Part shown: one piece after another, positions 11,546 through 24,128 of the stretch
How positions within the stretch are numbered: the first letter of the stretch is position 1
How the letters are laid out: every line of letters begins with the position of its first letter
Source of the DNA: Hypericum androsaemum
Taxonomy: Eukaryota; Streptophyta; Magnoliopsida; Malpighiales; Hypericaceae
Direction of reading: 5' to 3'
Length of the DNA stretch: 64,000 nucleotides
NCBI GenBank assembly: GCA_963995505.1
Contig: OZ023184.1
Location: 4,836,001-4,900,000 of the forward strand
Made by a program: the position numbers and the translations under genes
Notes under the pieces: generated by a model
Told to the model about the DNA's origin: nothing
The model's database searches: none
The model's input: the letters and a program-made list of their open reading frames with translations, nothing else

Positions 11546-12296
11546 TTCCTGTACATATACGATGATTCTTTTAAAGACCAGAGGATTTTTTTTAAGAGAT
11601 TACGATGCAAAGTCAAATGTATGCACACTTACCTCTCTGCAGTTGCTCATGCATTGTATTGTTACTTGCTTTCTCAAATTGCTCAAAGCTTGCAAGTTTC
11701 CATTCTCCTCTTCTTGATTCGCCTGCAACTCTTCAAGCTTCAGCTATCACTTGAGCCTTCCAGGAAGCTACGTCCAAACATCTGTAATCTTATAAGAACA
11801 AGTCCTCCAACACCTGGAACTTGTCTCCCTTTCGAGTTCTTATGATTCCCTCGGATAATAGGTCTGTAGCTCGACTACGCCGACGCAGCAGAGCTGCAAA
11901 AGAGTTTACAGGGGCCAAAGGGAACCAGTGGAGCACGCATACACAATTTCGAAGCACTCATGAATATATTTATCTGTTTAGTTTTTTAGTATAAATCTGA
12001 TCCGCTCACTAAATTGAATTCTGTCATGGTTCTTGATTATCTTCTACCTACTCCAGTAGAACAATACCTTTCTGTTCTTTTATCTTTCTTTTCCTATCAT
12101 TCTCTTCTTAATTTATCGACTGATTCCACCGGAAGGTCAAAACTGGTGGAGCACACAGTATCCCGAGCTCAGCAATCACGCACCGGATGCAGGAAGTACT
12201 TCATCCTGTTGTCTGGCAATAAAAGGCGGGGATATCAGTTAGTTGCAGGCTTGAGAATCATGTCCAAGATATTCTTGGTTTCCTCGAGTACAATGA
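11546..12296. other. Region downstream of E2F gene (probable 3' UTR and spacer)
   Basis: No conserved coding signal. The part next to 12297 is probably the 3' UTR of the E2F gene on the minus strand. The remaining short frames look random. Confidence 0.45.
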
Positions 12297-15067
12297 TCAT
12301 CTCTGACTGGAATTCTCCGAACTGGAAGGTAGTCCACTGATCCCAGGTGGAGCTTCTGATTGGGGATTTTGTGCGTTCTCTTCTCCAAAGTCGGCTTGAA
12401 GTATATCACTCCATTCAAAATTTGCTGTAACAAAAGTCAAGGATTGGGCAACCATATTTGATAACTGGGAAAATGAAGCTTCGGAAGGTTCCAAGAAACC
12501 GTTTAAGGATACTATTCCACATGTCTGTCATGCTAAAATCAACAGCGTCTGAGTAGAGCCAGTAAGCGTCATTGGTCTGCAACAGTAGCACATCTATCAT
12601 TGATTAGCAAGCCAACCGGCATATATCAGGGAGCAATTTCATGTACAATAAAACTTAATAACTGTACTTACAGCAACCTCGGATGGAACAATTTTTGTCA
12701 TTCCCCCAAGTAACTCTTGTGAGGTGCTAGGATTAGACGACAAGGGTTGCGATTGTTCTACTGATGGTTTCTCGATTTCCATCTGCACTCTTTCAGCAGT
12801 AACCACCTCGGTCTGGGGGTTTCCACTGGACCCTGAGCTAGAGGCATGTTGCAAGCTCATGGGTTGTTCTGGACCATTGATTTCCTCAAAGCTCTCCTCA
12901 AATTGACTTCAGAAACAGGAGGAAAGGGTTGAAGCAGAAATTACGAGAACAAATCATAATGATAATGAAGCGTGTTACTTTTTATGCATCACGGATTTAT
13001 CTGTTGGGAGTGATAGATCTTTATCGCAGTTAGTGTCTTTAGAAGTTAACCGCACCTTACAAGGTAGACATCAATAGGGCCCATAGAGCTTCTAAGAATA
13101 ATTCTGTATCTTCTTTTAGGATAATCATTATCCTGGTGCATATAAGAGTAATTTCATTAACCCAGTTTAGAGAAAAAAGAAAGAGAGTTAAGTCACGCAA
13201 ATAAGAATCTCTCTATTCTCATGGTAAAACTTACTTCATCAGGATCAGGTACTTCAAGGGTTGTACCGTGGGGAGCTTTAACTGCTATGAGAGTTTGATT
13301 CTGGCCATAAGGGCAGTATCAGCAGATAAAGTATGGAAGTAAAAAGATATCCGAGTATCAAACAAGGAGATTTTCCCTGCACCTAGAGAAAGAACCAGGA
13401 AGAGTCGCTTACCTGGAAACAAGGCAAACTCTTGATGTCTTCCTCGGTAACAAAAAGCCACCTAAAGATGTAAGAAGACCCCAGGGTAAGAAACTTCCCG
13501 GACCATAAACAATTGATTACTATTGGTTTAGAAATAAAGAAATGGGGCCTTCAAGAAGAGAAAAATACTTCTGATTGTTCTGGTCTTCGCTTAAAGACCT
13601 CAGTCTCTCCTGCATTTCTCTGCAAAAGCTTTAAAGTATTAGCAACAGCAGGTATATCCTTGTGCATTCTTCTATCTAAAAAAATGCAATCTTCTTAGCA
13701 ATTCACATTATGCGAGCATCAAGTCTGTGCTCCTCCAGAGAAAGCTTTTCAATGTCCGCCTGCACAAAACAAGAAACATATTATTTCTTTTCGGAAGTCA
13801 TTATAATTAAGGATTCTCTACTCTCCTGTCCAAGAAGAATGTGTCATCTTTTAACAAGAACTTATTTGTGCCTAAACAACATATGAATTAGATTAAAACC
13901 CAGAACCAACCTTAAACTGTCGCGAGCACAGAGGTATTGAAGTTAAAACTAAAAAAAGTAATCATGGAGAAAGTTTGTCACTAGATAAAGTCGAAAATCT
14001 TGAACCTTTAGCAAAGAGCCACCAAAATCATCTTCTCCTGGCCCCGATGAGTCATGGCCCCTAAAGTCAAGAGAGTCAGATGCTTACTGAAATGCAAAGA
14101 AGAAAACAATTAAAGTTTAAAGAACCAAAGTGTTATTAGTTTACGTCCAACGTATTCTGTTCTTAAGCTTCTTTTCGATCAGGCCAATCCCTTCTAGAAC
14201 ATTCGTTATGTCGTATATGCGCCGCTTCTGAACCTGCTTTGATAACAGAACCGTTTAGCATCTTAATGCAACCATCCAAAACACAGGTCAGCAGTTGCAG
14301 TACCTCTAAAGTTTCTGCCGCGGCGTTTAAGTCAAGAATGCCATCTTCAGCTTGCTTGATTAGGTTCACAAACTTCCTGGTCAATAAACCTGCGCAAATG
14401 TAGCACACATTACCTGAGCATCCAACGGAACGACAATAATCAAACTTCAACATCGTCGACATTTGAATCATCACCACCTAAGGAATTGTCAAAACGGCAG
14501 CTCCCAGCAGGCGTAAACGGAGAAGGGGAATCTGCATTGAAGCCTGCACGCGTTATTAGTCCCGCCATTGCAAAACCAAACAACGCACCTCAAGCAACCA
14601 ACTTCTCACCAGCATTCGACACGGGAGTCTGAGGCATTGACTTGTTGCCCTTGGTAGGCCTGGACCGGTTATTCCCCCTCCCGCCTTTAGCCGAAACAGG
14701 AGTACGAATCGGGGTATCAGACACGCCATTGCAACCCGAACTCGCACTCCGCTCACCGCCCTCGACACCATTCCCTTCCGATCCACCCTTCCTCTTCAAC
14801 ATCTGAACAAAACCAGAGCCAAACCAAAGCTCAATTCAATCAGACTAAACACCACACCACACAACAAAAGATGAAGTAAACGGAGCGCACGGGCGACCGG
14901 ACGACAATCCCCTCGGGCTCCGGGACGCGGGAGGGGTTCGGGGGGCCGAAGCGGTGGTAATCGTGGGGAGGGGCGAAGGGGGGATTCATGGTGGCGAAAG
15001 CGAGGTGGCGCCGCAAGGGAGGGACGACAGGCGGCGGTGCGTCCGCTGGTCGGGCCGGGGTGGACAT
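12297..15067 (-). CDS. E2F: E2F transcription factor (E2FA/E2FB/E2F3 type), 14 exons, apparently intact
   Basis: Spliced CDS, 5' to 3' on the minus strand: 15067-14891, 14802-14610, 14531-14478, 14389-14304, 14233-14145, 14060-14006, 13759-13707, 13619-13569, 13461-13413, 13300-13235, 13132-13056, 12906-12672, 12576-12513 and 12424-12297; 1377 nt, 458 aa. All introns are GT/AG and phases agree. The Pro-rich N-terminus ([10 protein letters not shown]) is followed by the winged-helix DNA-binding domain from about residue 140, including [16 protein letters not shown] and the signature [19 protein letters not shown]. Next come a coiled-coil dimerisation region (residues 215-270), the marked box ([19 protein letters not shown]) and a C-terminal retinoblastoma-binding motif [19 protein letters not shown]. 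With a DP partner such factors drive G1/S genes and are restrained by RBR. Length is close to the family norm (about 470-490 aa). Confidence 0.95.
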
Positions 15068-15780
15068 CCGGGGAGTGGTCGGATCGGTAAATAATCGGAA
15101 ATGTTAGGGTTAGATTGGGGTTTTGGCGATGGAGGGGCTTTGGAAGAAAGGAAAGGCAGCGTTGGGGTTGGGGGAAGGGAGAGAAGAAAACGAGGGAAAT
15201 TTTTTGGTTTGGGTTTAGGTGCGGAGAGGGAGGGAATTTGGAGCCCGTTTTCTTTTTATTATTTTTATTTTTATTTCCTATATAGCTTTTTATATTTCCT
15301 TTTTCAGTTTTCCATTTTCTGGCTCCCGTAATTTCATAAAAGGGTCCAAGTCATTTCCTTTACATCATCACTGTCTGATTATTTCACTTAAAAGTTTACT
15401 ATGACTAATTATGGAGTGAAATCTTGCTGATAAAGAAATTTTGTGTTGGAAAAGGGAATTTGATTCTTGAGCCAAATAACCGAGAAAGGAAATGATTGTT
15501 CAGCTTGTATTAGAATTTATCCGAGTATAAAACATGTTGTAGCTTGGACACTTACCCTGATTTTTAAATAAGATTATAAAGGTGCTGTTAATAATATTCG
15601 TAAAAAAGAAAAATAAAGGGCAATAAGTATATGATGTAGTAGTATTTGTATTATCTCATCCATCTCGTATCTGAGGAAAGGAAAATTGGTAATAGAGGAG
15701 TGTACTAAGAGGATAAGGTGGTGGGAAGCAACGTTGAGGACGAAACAGATTTGGTATTAGAGTGACAATTTTAATATGAT
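15068..15780. promoter_or_regulatory. E2F gene upstream region
   Basis: This is the 5' UTR/promoter side of the E2F gene. TTTGGCGA at 15122-15129 (+ strand) is one base from the E2F consensus TTTSSCGC, which would fit autoregulation of an E2F gene, but a single imperfect site is weak. The remainder is pyrimidine-rich, then AT-rich, without genes. Confidence 0.35.
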
Positions 15781-16033
15781 TTTGGAGAGTGAACTATTTT
15801 ATTATAACTGGTCGAATCAATTTACTATAATTGGGCGGACCATTTTATCCGTGAAATTATTTTATTATAACTGGGGCCACCTGGGAGTTTGGAACCCTGA
15901 GCAAACAGCTGCGAACATTCTATCATAATTGGGTGAACCATTCTATCATAAACTATTTTATCCAACCCTTTTATCTTGGGCGCGGTTCTGATTTTTTCAG
16001 GACAGTTTCACGAACTATTTTATCATTATTGTT
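15781..16033. repeat. Degenerate short tandem/dispersed repeats (left flank of copia insertion)
   Basis: The motif GAACCATTCTATCATAACTG and variants (GAACTATTTTATTATAACTG, GACCATTTTATCC, GAACCATTCTATCATAAAC) recur at roughly 20-60 bp intervals. The same motif resumes at 22232-22310 on the other side of the copia element, so the element interrupted one repeat array. Confidence 0.7.
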
Positions 16034-17000
16034 TGTTAGAGGTGGTGTACTTGATTAGGATCTTTAAGTCGAGGTAAGAGTTGGACTCTTTCTCCGTAAG
16101 ACGAGATTGCCCTGTATTCAGTGCTTACGGGCTGCGGCAATCGTCCCCAAGATACAATGACTAGGCTGCTTCTGAGTTCGTAGCACAACGACCCTCGAAG
16201 CTTTAGGCGAACCTTGGATATTCGAAACTTTCTGAGAGAGAGCGAGAGAACTATTGCTAAAGAATGGTTATGCAATGAGTTTTTGGGGTGAGATGCAAAT
16301 GAGGGGGAGGACCTATTTATAGGCACTGGATGGAGTGGAGGCAGGCACTTCCGAAGGGGCACGAAGCAATGCCTAGGAGACGCGTTCATTCGGCCAGCAG
16401 GCTACCCCTCAGGTGCCTCTCCAGCCAATTTTGTTCGTGGCTCTTCGGAGGTCGTTGGCACCCCTTCGGCAGGCAGGCAGCACACTCGCATCTCTTCGGT
16501 GTTCTGGGAGCTTCTAGATTCGCCTGTGTGTCCTTCAGGTTCGCTCGTAACCCTTCGACCTTCTGAAAGTCTCTGGGACGTTCCAAACCTTCTGCCTCTC
16601 CGTCCGAGCTTCGGCAAAACTTTAAGGCTCCTCCAGTTCCTAGCGATAATGTGCACGTGCGAAGTGCCAAGTGTGCCACAAAGTACCCATTGTGATCCAC
16701 GTCCAATGCGCCATACGCACACGTACATGTGCGTACTCGTGCTCGTACTTGTGCTCGTGCTCGTGCTCGTGCTCGGATGGTGGCACTTCGCACGTGCGCA
16801 CCATCCTCGCCGCGGTTCGAGTTGGCAATCCAGGTGGTCAACTTATTTCCTAGTCAATAAGAAAAGTCTCCTTATAAACTAGGAAATTTTTGTTGCACTT
16901 TCCAATGTGGGATTGCCCTTTCCATATCCACTTTTGGGCCTTCCACTTGGGCTTTCTACTTTGGGCTTTTTGCATTAAATTTTCATTCAACTTTCCAACA
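16034..17000 (-). repeat. 3' LTR of the copia element
   Basis: About 967 bp, matching 21482-22229 over its two ends and much of the middle. Compared with the other copy it contains an additional block around 16500-16640. It also contains a CGTGCT(CGT)-type microsatellite near 16735-16780, which in the right LTR is a different ACGTGCGCGAGCGCGTG repeat. The divergence shows an old insertion. Confidence 0.85.
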
Positions 17001-17546
17001 ATCCCCCACATGAATGATGATTAATGCATGCTGACATTTTTTACGAAAAATTTCGACGAGTTATCATTGCATCGAGAAAGGTAGCTTACGGCTTTGAACC
17101 TTTCCTAGTAAAATACTATCAAATTTACTTGCTGCTCATTGAACGCGATGTCTTGAACTGGTCAGCTTTTTTATGTAAACCAAGATAATAACATTTACAC
17201 AATGATACTTCTAATATCCTTTGGTTCTCACGTATTGTCTGTTTCGGCCATGGACCATATCTTGGATTCATAAGTATTTTTCTATTTGAAGCGGCCTCAC
17301 TTCACACTTATATAGGTGATCTCCTATCGGGGGTATCCTGCCATACTCTACCTTATTTGGTATAGGAATCATTAAAAGCGTAGATGCTTAACCTTACCAC
17401 ACCTCTGCAGGTTCACACTTGGGCAGCTTCTGAGAATAAGATGGGTTCCAAGTATTCATCTGAACCATCCATAACATAGTTGTCTCATTGAACCAAGTTT
17501 GTGGGATCTCCACTCATCATGGTTGAGTTATCGCTATGAATGTTCT

Positions 17547-20500
17547 TTAATGTGTGAGTTTTAACCTCATTCCCCTTACTGCGTTATACATTTGAACTCT
17601 GTTGATTCCTTTCGTCAAAGGATCAGCTATGTTATCCTTGGACTTCACATAATCAATAGTAATTATACCACCAGAGATTAATTGCCTAACGGTGTTATGT
17701 CTCATATGGATGTGTCGAGACTTACCATTGTACATTGTACTTTGTGCTCTCCCGATTGCAGATATGCTATCATAATGTATCAGGGGGCACAGGCTTGTTC
17801 TAACACAGAATATCCTCTAGGAAGTTTCTGAGCCATTCAGCTTCTTCTCCAGCTTTGTCTAGTGCTATAAACTCTGACTCCATGGTAGATCGAGCTATAC
17901 ACGTTTGTTTAGAGGATTTTTAGGACACAACTCCTCCACCTATGATGAACACATAACCACTAGTGGATTTGAAGTCTTTAGTGTCCGATATTTAATTCAC
18001 ATCACTGTATCCTTCTAATACAGCTGGATACCTAGTATAAAGTATGACATAGTTTATGATATATTTTAGATACTTTAGAACCCTTTCCAGAGCTAACCAG
18101 TGATCTGATCCTGGATTGCTCGTGAAGCTATTAAGCTTGCTAACTGAGTATGCAATATCAGGGCGTGTACAATTTGTCAAGTACATCAGGCTCCCAATGA
18201 TTCTTGCATACTTTAGTTGAGATACTATGTCTCCTCTATTTTTAGCTAAGTGTAGACTCAGGTCTACCAGAGTCTTAGCCGGAAGTAAAGCATCAAACTT
18301 CTTGAGTACATTCTCAACGTAGTGAGATTGTGACAAGATAATTCCTTCAGTCGTCCTAGAGATTTTAATCCCTAGTATAACGTCAGCTAGACCCATATCT
18401 TTCATGTCAAAATTATTCCTTAATATGTTCTTAGTTTTTACGATAAGATCATTACTGCTTTCCATGATTAGCATGTCGTTGACATACATGCATACAATCA
18501 CGTAAGCATCAGGTGTGCCTTTAATGTATACACATTTATCACACTCATTGATCTTAAAGCCATTTGACATTATTGTTCTATCAAATTTCTTATGCCATTG
18601 TTTCGGCGCCTGTTTCAGCCCATACAGTGACTTGACCAGCTTGCACACTTTATGTTCTTATCTGGGGGCAACAAATCCTTCAGGTTGTTCTATATATATT
18701 TCCTCTTCCAGTTCTCCATTTAGAAAAGCTATTTTTAATCCATCCGATGTATCTCGAGGTTATAGAGTGCTGCGACAGCTATGAGCACTCTAATAGATGT
18801 GATTCTTGTGACCGACTAATACGTGTCAAAGAAATCGTATCCTTCCTTCTGTTTGAACCCTTTAGCTACCAACCAAACTTTGTACTTATTGATTGATCTA
18901 TCAGCTTTGAATTTCCTTTTAAGGATCTACTTGCAACATAAAGGTTTGCAACCTGGTGGGAGATACACGATTTCCCACGTGCAGTTTTGCATGATGGATT
19001 CTATCTCACTATTGATAACTTCTTTCCAGAGAGGAGCATCCGGACTAGATTATGCCTATTGGATTGTCCCAGGTTTATTTTCTAACATGTAATTTAGAAA
19101 ATTTGGACTAAACGACTTGGCTAGTTTGGTCCTCTTACTCCATCTAGGTTCCTCAGTACCTTGATCAGAGCCTTGTGTAGCTTCATAACTTTTTTTGTTT
19201 GAGCTTACATCTTTCGTTTCTTTTTTAGGAAAGATATACTCAAAGAATGTTGCATTCCTTGATTCCATGGCCATTCCCTCGTTAATTTCAGGGTTTTCAG
19301 ACTTGTGTACTAGAAATCTGTATGCGCTACTGTTGTGGGCATATCTGATAAAGATGCAGTCAACGGTCTTGGGTCCTATTCTCACCCTTTTAGGTAGAGG
19401 TATTTCTACCTTGGCTAGGCACCCCCACACTTTAAGGTAACCGTAGGAAGGCTTTCTTCCTTTCCATAATGCATATAAAGTTTTATCCCTTTTTTTGTGT
19501 GGTAATTTGTTTAGAATATGATTAGCTGAGAGCACAGCTTCCCCCCACAAGTTCTATGGTAAGCCCGAGCTAATCAACATAGCATTTATCATCTCCTTAA
19601 AAGTTCGATTCTTGTATTCAGCTATACCATTTGATTGAGGTGAGCATGGAGCTGTTGTCTGATGAATAATGCCATGTTGTTGGTAAAATTCTTTAAACGG
19701 AGCTACATATTCTCCCCCCTATCACTTTGAATCATTTTGATTTTAGTGCTAAGTTGATTTTCAACCTCATTCTTATAACTCTTGAAAGCTTCTAGAGCTT
19801 CGTCTTTTCCTTTCAAGAGGTGTACATAACAGTACCTCGTGTAATCATCAATAAATATGATAAAATACTTTTTTTCACCTCTAGTTTGCACTTATTTTAT
19901 ATTTTATATGTCGGTATGAATTAACTCTAAAAGTGCAGTACTTCTTTCCACTGAATGAAAAGATGCTTTGGTCATTTTTGCCTCTACACATACTTCACAT
20001 TTATTGTTTGGGTCAAACTCTATTTTAGACAATAAATTTAAACTTACTAACTTTCTTAGTGAGCTCAAATTTATGTGTCCTAATCTATCATGCCATAAGT
20101 TAGAACACTCAGCAAAGTAAGAAGAATTAATAACTTTATTAGGGCCATTAAAGGCGTGTTTGACAGTTATTACATTCATCTTGAAGAGCTCCCTCTCGAG
20201 GTAACTCTTTCCTACAAAGGCACTAGCCTTTGTCAGAACAAACCTATCAGCCTCAAATACTAGCTTCATCCCAGCTTTGCTTAACAGTGAGCCAGATACT
20301 AAATTCTTACGAATGCCTGGGACATGCAGCACATCTTTGAGGGTCAGCTCTTTTCCGAAGGTCAGCTTCAGCACCACCTGGCCTAGTCCAACTATGGGAG
20401 AAGTTGCGGAGTTACTCATAAACAAATTTCGGCCCTTGATCGCGATATAGGTCGAGAATATTTCCTTGTCTGAGTAGATGTGTCGGGTTACTCCTGTGTC

Positions 20501-21445
20501 TACGAATCACTCTCTTGGGTTGTCCACCAGATTGGCTTCAAACACCACGGTAGATAAGTCTAGCTCAGACAGGTCTTTGGCCAGATTTGCCTTCTCTCGA
20601 TCGTCCCTCTTTGGCAGGCGACAATCTTTTGCCATGTGACCGGGCTTATCGCAGTTATAGCAATTATACTTGATCTTCTTAGCTTTCTTTTGCTTTGGCT
20701 TTGGCTTTGGCTCTTACTTCTCCTGCTTATTTTCGGGCTTCTTTCTCTTCTTGCCGTTACCTCCCTCAGCGAGGTGTACCTTAGCCTTAGAGTTGGTCCT
20801 ACTGGTTTTGACTTCGGACTTTCGATTATCTTCCTCGATCTTTAGTCTCACGATCAGGTCTTTCAGTCTCATATCCTTCTTCTTATGCTTGAGGTAGTTC
20901 TTGAAGTCCTTCCACAGAGGGGGTAGCTTCTCGATTAGAGCAGCCACCTGAAAGGATTCGCTGAGTTGCATGCCTTCGGCGTAAATCTCGTGTAGAATCA
21001 GCTGCATCTCTTGGACTTGGTCTATGACCTTCTTGGAGTCCACCATCTGGAAGTCGAGGTACCTTCCGACGATGAATTTCTTCATCCCGGCATCTTCCAT
21101 TTTGTACTTCTTCTCCAAGGAGTCCCATAATTCTTTTGAAGTCTTTATACCTGCATAGACATTGTAAAGGGCGTCGTCTAAGCCATTCAGGACATAGTTA
21201 TGACATAGGAAGTCGCTGTGACTCCATGCATCGAGGGCGTTGATCTTCTGTGGATCAGCCTCATTTTCTGCCACCTTCGGAGCCTCTTCCTTCAAGAATC
21301 AGACCAGGTTGAGCGTCCTCAGGTAGAACAGCATCTTCTGTTACCATCTCTTGAACTCAGTATCGTTAAACTTGGCCGGCCTTTTGGCATGGACAGTTCC
21401 CGGGTCCGCTGGCACTGGTGTTGGTGCGGAGCTTGATGATGCCAT
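17547..21445 (-). pseudogene. Copia gag-pol polyprotein, inactivated
   Basis: The gag start is at 21445 (MASSSSAPTPVPADPG). Two in-frame stops follow before the long gag frame at 21295-20714, which has the UBN2/gag-type domain. A CCHC zinc knuckle (CYNCDKPGHMAKDC) lies near 20630-20670. Next are the GAG-pre-integrase segment with LWHDRLGHIN (about 20095) and CEVCVEAKMTK, integrase remnants (IFIDDYTRYCYVHLLKGK near 19830 and IQSDRGEN near 19710), and copia reverse transcriptase (CKLVKSLYGLKQAPKQWH at 18640). The RT catalytic box reads MYVNDML instead of YVDDM near 18480, replacing one catalytic Asp. RNase H remnants extend to the DYVKSKDNIADPLTKG motif (about 17650). Stops and frameshifts separate these blocks, so no functional polyprotein is made. 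It resembles the TNT1-94 family annotation class. Confidence 0.9.
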
Positions 21446-21481
21446 CTTCAAGTACACTAATCTCGTCTTACGATTATTATT

Positions 21482-22229
21482 TGTCGAAGGTGGTGTACTT
21501 GATTAGGATCTTTAAGTCGAGGCAAGAGTTGGACTCTTTTTTCGTAAGACGAGATTGCCATGTATTCAGTACTTACGGGCTGCGGCAATCGTCCCCAAGA
21601 TACAACGACTAGGCTGCTTCTGAGTTCGTAGCACAATGACCCTCGAAGCTTCAGGCGAACTTTGGATATTTGAAACTTTCCGACAGAGAGAGAGAGAGAA
21701 ATGTTGCTAAAGAATGGTTATGCAATGAGTTTTTGGGGTGAGATGCAGGCACTTTCGAAGGGGCACGAAGCAATGCCGAGGAGACGTGTTCGTTCGGCCA
21801 GCAGGCTGCCCTCCAGGTGCCTCTCCAGCCAATTTCATCCGTGGCTCTTCGGAGGTCGTTGGCACCCCTTCGGCAGGCAGGCAGCACACTCGCGGCTCCT
21901 CGCAATGATGCGTACGTGCGAAGTATGCCACAAAGCGCCTATTGTGACATGCGTCCAATGCGCCATGTGCACGCACACGCACGTGCGCGAGCGCGTGTTC
22001 GTGCTACGCACAAGCACGTGCGCGAGCGCGTGCTCGTGCTACGCACCATCCTCGCCGCGGTCCTAATTGACTATCCAGGTGGTCAACTTATTTCCTAGTC
22101 AATAAGAAAAGTCTTCTTATAAACTAGAAAATTTTTGTTGCGCTTTCCAATATGGGATTGCCTTTCCATATCCACTTGGGCTTTCTACTTTAGACTTTTT
22201 GCATTAAATTTTCATTCAACTTTTCAACA
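21482..22229 (-). repeat. 5' LTR of the copia element
   Basis: About 748 bp. It shares with the left LTR the GTGGTGTACTTGATTAGGAT end, the CTTCGGCAGGCAGGCAGCAC block, the TCCAGGTGGTCAACTTATTT block and the terminal TTTCATTCAACTTT..CAACA. It is missing about 220 bp relative to the left copy, including the segment covering 16290-16330 and parts of 16500-16640. Confidence 0.85.
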
Positions 22230-23421
22230 AACATAACTGAGCGAACCATTCTATCATAACTGGGTGAACCATTCTATCATAACATCCCGAACCATTTTAT
22301 CTCACAGAACGGTCCTGGAGTATTTTACACATCTAGGACCGAATCCACTCCCGTTGGAGACAAGGTTGATCTCGAAGAGCTTGACTGTTATGAGAATTAG
22401 TTAAGTTAGCGAGAAGAAATGTTATTAGTGTTGGCGGGTTGGCTAAATGGGTCGTGCGCTTATTAATACCCAATAGCGGGTTAAGGGTATAAATATAACT
22501 GTAATAGATACAATTTTTCAATCTCTAAATCATCAAGAATTGTTATTCCCTCTTCTTTTCTTTTTTATTCTTCATTTTCTTTCCATTTCTTGAACCCGAT
22601 CGTGATAGTCTTAAGTTCGAATTTTACAAATAAAAAAATACTACTAAAAATTTCTACCATAGCTATTGTTTGATAGTGCTAAGTCTGAAAATTGAAAGCT
22701 TACAAAATAATATCTACTTTGGTATAATAAAGCATAGAGTATTGTGATTTTAATACTGATATATTTTTCATACCTCAAATTAAGAAAATCAAACGCTAAT
22801 TATTGCGTAAATACAGCAAAAGGTTATAGACTTATAGGTGACACAGTTGTTAAGAAAAAAAGGAATGGCTATTTTCGAGGATTTACACTTAATTTATAAA
22901 GTCCAAACTCATTTTATCTTTCCACTTTTACATTTAAGTTTTAAAATAGCGAATAAAGAGACCTAATCAAAAAATATCGTCTAAAAAATACAATAATTAA
23001 TTAGGTACGATTAATATGGTAATAAGTGTGTCATATACAAAAAAAAATTAAACCCATAAAAGTTGGTGGGATGAGATTTGAGGATAAAACTTGGATAAGT
23101 TTTGGTTTTTCCAAACCTTTTTTAAAATTCTTGCTGTTGAGTTTGATCGAGTGAAAAAAAGTGTGTTTGGTACCATGTGTGATGTCCGGGGTTTTTGACA
23201 TGAGGATACAAGGATTTTTGTAAGCTATGTTTGGTGTAAGACATACATAAGATTGAAAGTTCGTACCACAATCTACTTTCAAATTTTTGTCCCATCGTTT
23301 TTATTGGGCCAAATTTTTTTGTCAAAGGACATAAAATTTTCGTCATATTATTTTATTATATCACCTTAAACTCTCTCTCATTTATTTTCTTTATCATATT
23401 TAATTCTATTAAGAGTGATTA
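22230..23421. other. Short repeat array remnant followed by AT-rich spacer
   Basis: 22232-22310 continues the GAACCATTCTATCATAACTGGGT array seen at 15781-16033. The rest has no supported gene. A weak Lys/His-rich minus-strand frame near 23031-23346 looks random. Confidence 0.5.
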
Positions 23422-23430
23422 TTTTATATA

Positions 23431-24119
23431 GGGAAAAGTCTACTTTAGTACCCTGTGGTATCGACCAAAATCACTTTAGTACCCTGTGGTAAAAAACCGA
23501 TCAATCGAGTCATACTTATTCCAATTAACATCAAAAAGGGCCTCGGGCAGCTGCCCGGAGCTGCCCGAACTCTGCCCGGGCTACGTGGCCAGCCACGTCA
23601 CCAAACCTCCTCCTCCTCCTCCGCGTCCTCCTCCTCCTTCTCCTCCTCCTCCTCCTCCGCGTCCTCCTCCCCTCCTCCTCCTCCTCCTCCTCCTCCGCGT
23701 CCTCCTCCTCCCCTCCTCCTCCTCCTCCTCCGCCTCCTCCTCCTCTGCGTCCTCCTCCTCCTCCTCCCCTCCTCCTCCTCCTCCTCCACGTCCTCCTCCT
23801 CCGCGTCCTCCTCCGCCTCCTCCTCCTCCGCGTCCTCCTCCTCCCCCTCCTCCCCCCCTCCTCCTCCTCCTCCTCCTCCTCCTCCTCCCCCTCCCCCTCC
23901 TCCGCGCGTCCTCTTCCTCCTCCCCGCATCAAAAATTGGTGACGTGGTTGGCCACGTAGCCCGGGCAGGGTTTGGGTAGGTTCGGGCAGCTCCGGGCAGC
24001 TGCCCGAGGCCCTTTTTTATGTTAATTGGAATAAGTATGACTTAATTGATCAGTTTTTTACCACAGGGTACTAAAGTAATTTTGGTCGATACTACAGGGT
24101 ACTAAAGTGGACTTTTTCC
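23431..24119. mobile_element. Non-autonomous Mutator-like element C with TCC-repeat interior
   Basis: Left end GGGAAAAGTCTACTTTAGTA; right end is its inverted partner finishing AAAGTGGACTTTTTCC. TIRs are about 175-180 bp and contain nested palindromes (GGGCAGCTGCCC; CGTGGCCAGCCACG). The exact 9-bp target duplication TTTTATATA lies at 23422-23430 and 24120-24128. The interior (about 23607-23925) is an almost pure (TCC)n tract with occasional GCG steps, giving long Pro/Ser/Leu or Arg/Gly/Glu frames that are not genes. No transposase is present. Confidence 0.95.
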
Positions 24120-24128
24120 TTTTATATA

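Larger units (their letters stand above)
16034..22229 (-). mobile_element. Ty1/copia LTR retrotransposon, near full length, degenerate
   Basis: Direct repeats at 16034-17000 and 21482-22229 are the LTRs. In transcription orientation (minus strand) the 5' LTR is the right copy. Each LTR begins TGTTG(G/A)AAAGTTGAATGAAA or similar and ends in ACA. A polypurine tract (GTGGGGGAT on the minus strand, about 17001-17009) lies directly before the left (3') LTR. Order on the minus strand is gag, zinc knuckle, GAG-pre-integrase, integrase, reverse transcriptase, RNase H, which is the Ty1/copia order. Frames are broken by stops and shifts. The right LTR is about 220 bp shorter than the left. I could not identify a convincing 5-bp target duplication, so the ends may have decayed. 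Confidence 0.92.

Noticed and set aside
23455..23979. Proline/serine-rich and arginine/glycine-rich open frames
   Set aside because: Direct products of a (TCC)n tract inside MULE C; any frame of such a repeat is open.
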